Shown here: piece after piece, positions 48,927-50,722 of the stretch
Layout of the letters: each line of letters starts with the position of its first letter
How positions within the stretch are numbered: the first letter of the stretch is position 1
Source: a bacterium
GTDB lineage: Bacteria > Actinomycetota > Acidimicrobiia > Spongiisociales > ZC4RG35
NCBI GenBank assembly: GCA_028823995.1
Contig: JAPPFD010000010.1
Span: 1 to 50,722 of the forward strand
Length of the DNA: 50,722 nucleotides
Direction: 5' to 3'
Position numbers and translations under genes: made by a program
Notes under the pieces: model-generated
Databases searched by the model: none
Told to the model about the DNA's origin: nothing
What the model saw: only the letters and a program-made list of their open reading frames with translations

Positions 48927-49492
48927 GGGGAGTCCTCCAGAATGGCGCGAAGGCGCTTTCGGGCGCGGTGAAGTCGGACCTTGGAGGCTGAGACCGAGAC
49001 GCCCAGCGCCTCGGATATCTCGGCGTGGCTCCAGCCGTACACGTCCCTGAGCACCACCACCATCCGCGCACGCTGGGGAAGCGCGAACAGGGCCCGCCGG
49101 AGCCGTCCTCGCAGATTTGCCGCTTCGAGGGCCAACTCGGGATGGCTGAACCTCGAGACCGGGGCCGCCATGTTCTCCACCACGTCCAACGGCGACTCCT
49201 GGGTTCGCTTGCGACGGCTCAACTGGCTCCACGCCACGTTGACGGTGATGCGGTACAGCCATGAGGAGAACCTGGCTTCCCCCCGAAACTTGCCGATCCC
49301 TCGCCAAGCCCGGAGCAAAGCCTCCTGGGAAATGTCAGCCGCCAAATCGCGATCTCCCGCCAAACGCATCGCCAAGGTGAACACCTCGTGCTGGTGACGC
49401 TCGGCCAGTATTGAGAACGCAGCCTGGTTCCCCGCTCTGGCAAGGTCCACCAACCGGTGTTCGTCGTCCCCTTTGACCGGATAGGCGTTCAT
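48923..49492 (-). CDS. ECF-type RNA polymerase sigma factor
   Basis: A 189-residue sigma-70-family protein. Region 2 contains DISQEALLRAWRGIGKFRG and the -10-recognition helix FSSWLYRITVNVAWSQLSRRKR; region 4 contains LRRALFALPQRARMVVVLRD and the helix-turn-helix HAEISEALGVSVSASKVRLH. Regions 1.1 and 3 are missing, as in all ECF factors. Coupled with the zinc-finger membrane protein downstream, it forms a sigma/anti-sigma pair inserted between hadAB and tRNA-Trp. Its regulon is unknown. Confidence 0.92.
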   Translation of the reverse strand: MNAYPVKGDDEHRLVDLARAGNQAAFSILAERHQHEVFTLAMRLAGDRDLAADISQEALLRAWRGIGKFRGEARFSSWLYRITVNVAWSQLSRRKRTQESPLDVVENMAAPVSRFSHPELALEAANLRGRLRRALFALPQRARMVVVLRDVYGWSHAEISEALGVSVSASKVRLHRARKRLRAILEDSP

Positions 49493-49541
49493 GGGGTTAC
49501 AGGGTACCGATGGGAGAAAGCCAACGGCCTTGAGAGGGACT

Positions 49542-50396
49542 TCAGCCCGCCACGGCTTCGATGGTTGCGGTGATCAGGGTCCTTCCCTCTGATTGGAGGC
49601 CCATCGAGAATCCGAGCCCCTGCGAACGACTGCCCCGCACCTCGGCGGGGACGCCGGGCCGCAGCGGCCGGCGGAAGCGGAACCGCGCCCGGCGGAGGGG
49701 CGCGGTGCCGGGAACCAGGCGGCTAACGCCCTGGCACAACCAGGCGGCGCACAAAAGGCCGTGCACCACCACACCCGAGAGCCCCGCTCCCACGGCCGAC
49801 TGATGGTCCCAGTGGATGGGGTTCCAGTCTCTGGTGGCGGCCGCGTAGCGGATCAGGTCTGCCCGGCTCGCCGACTTCGAGAGGGCCGGTATCTCCTCCC
49901 CCTCTCCGGGGAGGCCGGCGGGGACACCCTTCTGGTTTTCGGCCCGATCCTCGGGTGGGGGCTCCCGTTCCTCCGTCCCTCCCCGGGCGGGGGGCTCACC
50001 GCCCGCTATCAGAAAGGACGAGGATCCCTCCACCACCGGTTCCCCGCCGGACCCGGTCATTTGAAGGGCGAAGTCCACGAACCACACCCCCCGGCGGTGA
50101 CGGACCCGCCTTACCGCGCCCCGCACCGTCCAGTCCTCCTCCGCCCGGAGCGGCGCGTGCCAGCGGAAAACCTGTTCACCATGGACGGCCGCCCCTCCCT
50201 CGGCCCGCACCGCCGGATGGGATAGCAATTCCGGAGCCACCGCGAAGAGCGGGGCGCTGGCAAGTCCGGGAGGTGCGGTCTCGACCCAACGGTCCGGATC
50301 ATCGCCGGTTGCCTCGACGTAGGATTGAATCCTCTCTGGTGAAAGCCGCAGGGACTCCGGCCCGATGGCCAATCCCTCCAGATCAGAGACGTCCAT
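49542..50396 (-). CDS. Fused HadA-HadB-like MaoC (3R)-hydroxyacyl dehydratase
   Basis: A 284-residue double hot-dog protein. The N-terminal half (about 1-135, from AIGPESLRLSPERIQSYVEA) resembles HadA/FAS1-DH type MaoC domains without a catalytic motif. After a Glu/Pro/Gly-rich linker, the second half (from about 170) has the hydratase motif YAAATRDWNPIHWD followed by GLSGVVVHG, with the Asp and His of the active site. In mycobacteria separate hadA and hadB genes lie between rpmG and tRNA-Trp and dehydrate long-chain hydroxyacyl-ACP in fatty acid elongation. Position and motifs point to the same role, with both subunits fused. Confidence 0.82.
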   Translation of the reverse strand: MDVSDLEGLAIGPESLRLSPERIQSYVEATGDDPDRWVETAPPGLASAPLFAVAPELLSHPAVRAEGGAAVHGEQVFRWHAPLRAEEDWTVRGAVRRVRHRRGVWFVDFALQMTGSGGEPVVEGSSSFLIAGGEPPARGGTEEREPPPEDRAENQKGVPAGLPGEGEEIPALSKSASRADLIRYAAATRDWNPIHWDHQSAVGAGLSGVVVHGLLCAAWLCQGVSRLVPGTAPLRRARFRFRRPLRPGVPAEVRGSRSQGLGFSMGLQSEGRTLITATIEAVAG

Positions 50397-50437
50397 TCAA
50401 AGTCCCTTTAGGCCCCCGATGGCGCTCGTGTCCCGCC

Positions 50438-50629
50438 TTAGCGGGTTTCCCGGTGGGAAGTGTGAACACGGCACCACCGGCAGTACTTCCTCAGCACCAA
50501 CCGCCCTTTCACCAGGTTGCGCCGCTGCGCCTTGTCACTCGGGTTGGCCCTGCCCCGGGTAGTCACATAATTGCGACGCTTGCACTCGGTACAGGCAAGC
50601 TTTATCGGAGGTCTCTTGTCGCTTGGCAT
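50438..50629 (-). CDS. rpmG: 50S ribosomal protein L33, zinc-binding form
   Basis: A 63-residue protein with two CxxC pairs (ACTEC and KYCRWC), the zinc-binding version of L33, and the typical core [19 protein letters not shown]. The ATG is at 50629. In actinobacteria rpmG opens the run rpmG-hadAB-tRNA-Trp-secE-nusG. About 90 bp upstream, to the window edge, are AT-richer and probably hold its promoter. Confidence 0.95.
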   Translation of the reverse strand: MPSDKRPPIKLACTECKRRNYVTTRGRANPSDKAQRRNLVKGRLVLRKYCRWCRVHTSHRETR

Positions 50630-50722
50630 AGGGCTTTATTCTTTCTTCTGTGTTTAGTGATTGCGGCTTGTTTGTTATTTGGTGATTTTGGTGACCCGAC
50701 CAGCACCCACCGTACGACCACC

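Overview
This is a gene-dense, high-GC chromosomal segment of an actinobacterium, most likely a deep-branching lineage such as Acidimicrobiia (class-level placement is inference). The phylum call rests on a complete Pup-proteasome operon (arc-dop-pup-prcB-prcA), on the order polA-rpsA-coaE-uvrB, and on the order rpmG-hadAB-tRNA-Trp-secE-nusG-rplK-rplA, all of which are actinobacterial arrangements. I see no rRNA, CRISPR array, transposase, integrase or phage module. The only toxin-antitoxin-like locus (hicBA) is broken.

Layout. 1-740: 3' part of a zinc/manganese ABC-transporter binding protein with a very long Asp/Glu/His repeat loop. 745-5631 (minus): the proteasome operon, divergent from a ferredoxin gene. 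6201-6765: hicB and a frameshifted hicA. 6762-8783 (minus): a tRNA-modification cluster of a 31-codon membrane peptide ORF, ttuB (ubiquitin-like sulfur carrier), ttuA (tRNA 2-thiolation enzyme, interrupted by one in-frame TAG) and trmI (tRNA m1A58 methyltransferase). 8841-12371: small membrane proteins, a flavin monooxygenase-like gene, an OsmC protein, a 530-bp gap with inverted repeats, a small hypothetical gene and tRNA-Leu(GAG). 12523-19168: catabolic genes: an aldehyde dehydrogenase of the P5C dehydrogenase type divergent from a proline racemase/hydroxyproline epimerase, a Cache-domain protein, a Gfo/Idh/MocA oxidoreductase, and a coupled pair of a NicX-like dioxygenase and an amidohydrolase.

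19216-26767 (minus): housekeeping run polA-rpsA-coaE-uvrB with small flanking genes, followed by tRNA-Leu(CAA). 27160-30745 (plus): a carboxylate-amine ligase and a soluble protein that joins GAF, PAS, histidine kinase, receiver and OmpR-type DNA-binding domains. 30754-36932 (minus): the rimP-nusA-infB-DUF503-rbfA-nrnA-truB translation operon. 37006-44771: serC, fdhD, proS, gnd and an M1 aminopeptidase. 44795-50629 (minus): rpmG, a fused hadAB dehydratase, an ECF sigma factor with its anti-sigma factor, tRNA-Trp, secE, nusG, rplK, rplA, and rplJ-rplL behind an L10-type leader with an attenuator.

Functional themes. Two ubiquitin-like small proteins, Pup and TtuB, lie about 6 kb apart. Pup ends in Gly-Gly-Glu, so it should be ligatable without deamidation, and the operon contains everything for depupylation and degradation, but the ligase gene pafA is not next to it. 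TtuB, TtuA and TrmI form a consistent T-loop tRNA modification set, since in Thermus m1A58 supports 2-thiolation of T54. The items most worth a second look are the amber codon in an otherwise intact ttuA, the kinase-to-DNA-binding fusion, the NicX/amidohydrolase pair, the Ala at the -1 position of PrcB, and the palindrome that overlaps the predicted rplJ promoter.
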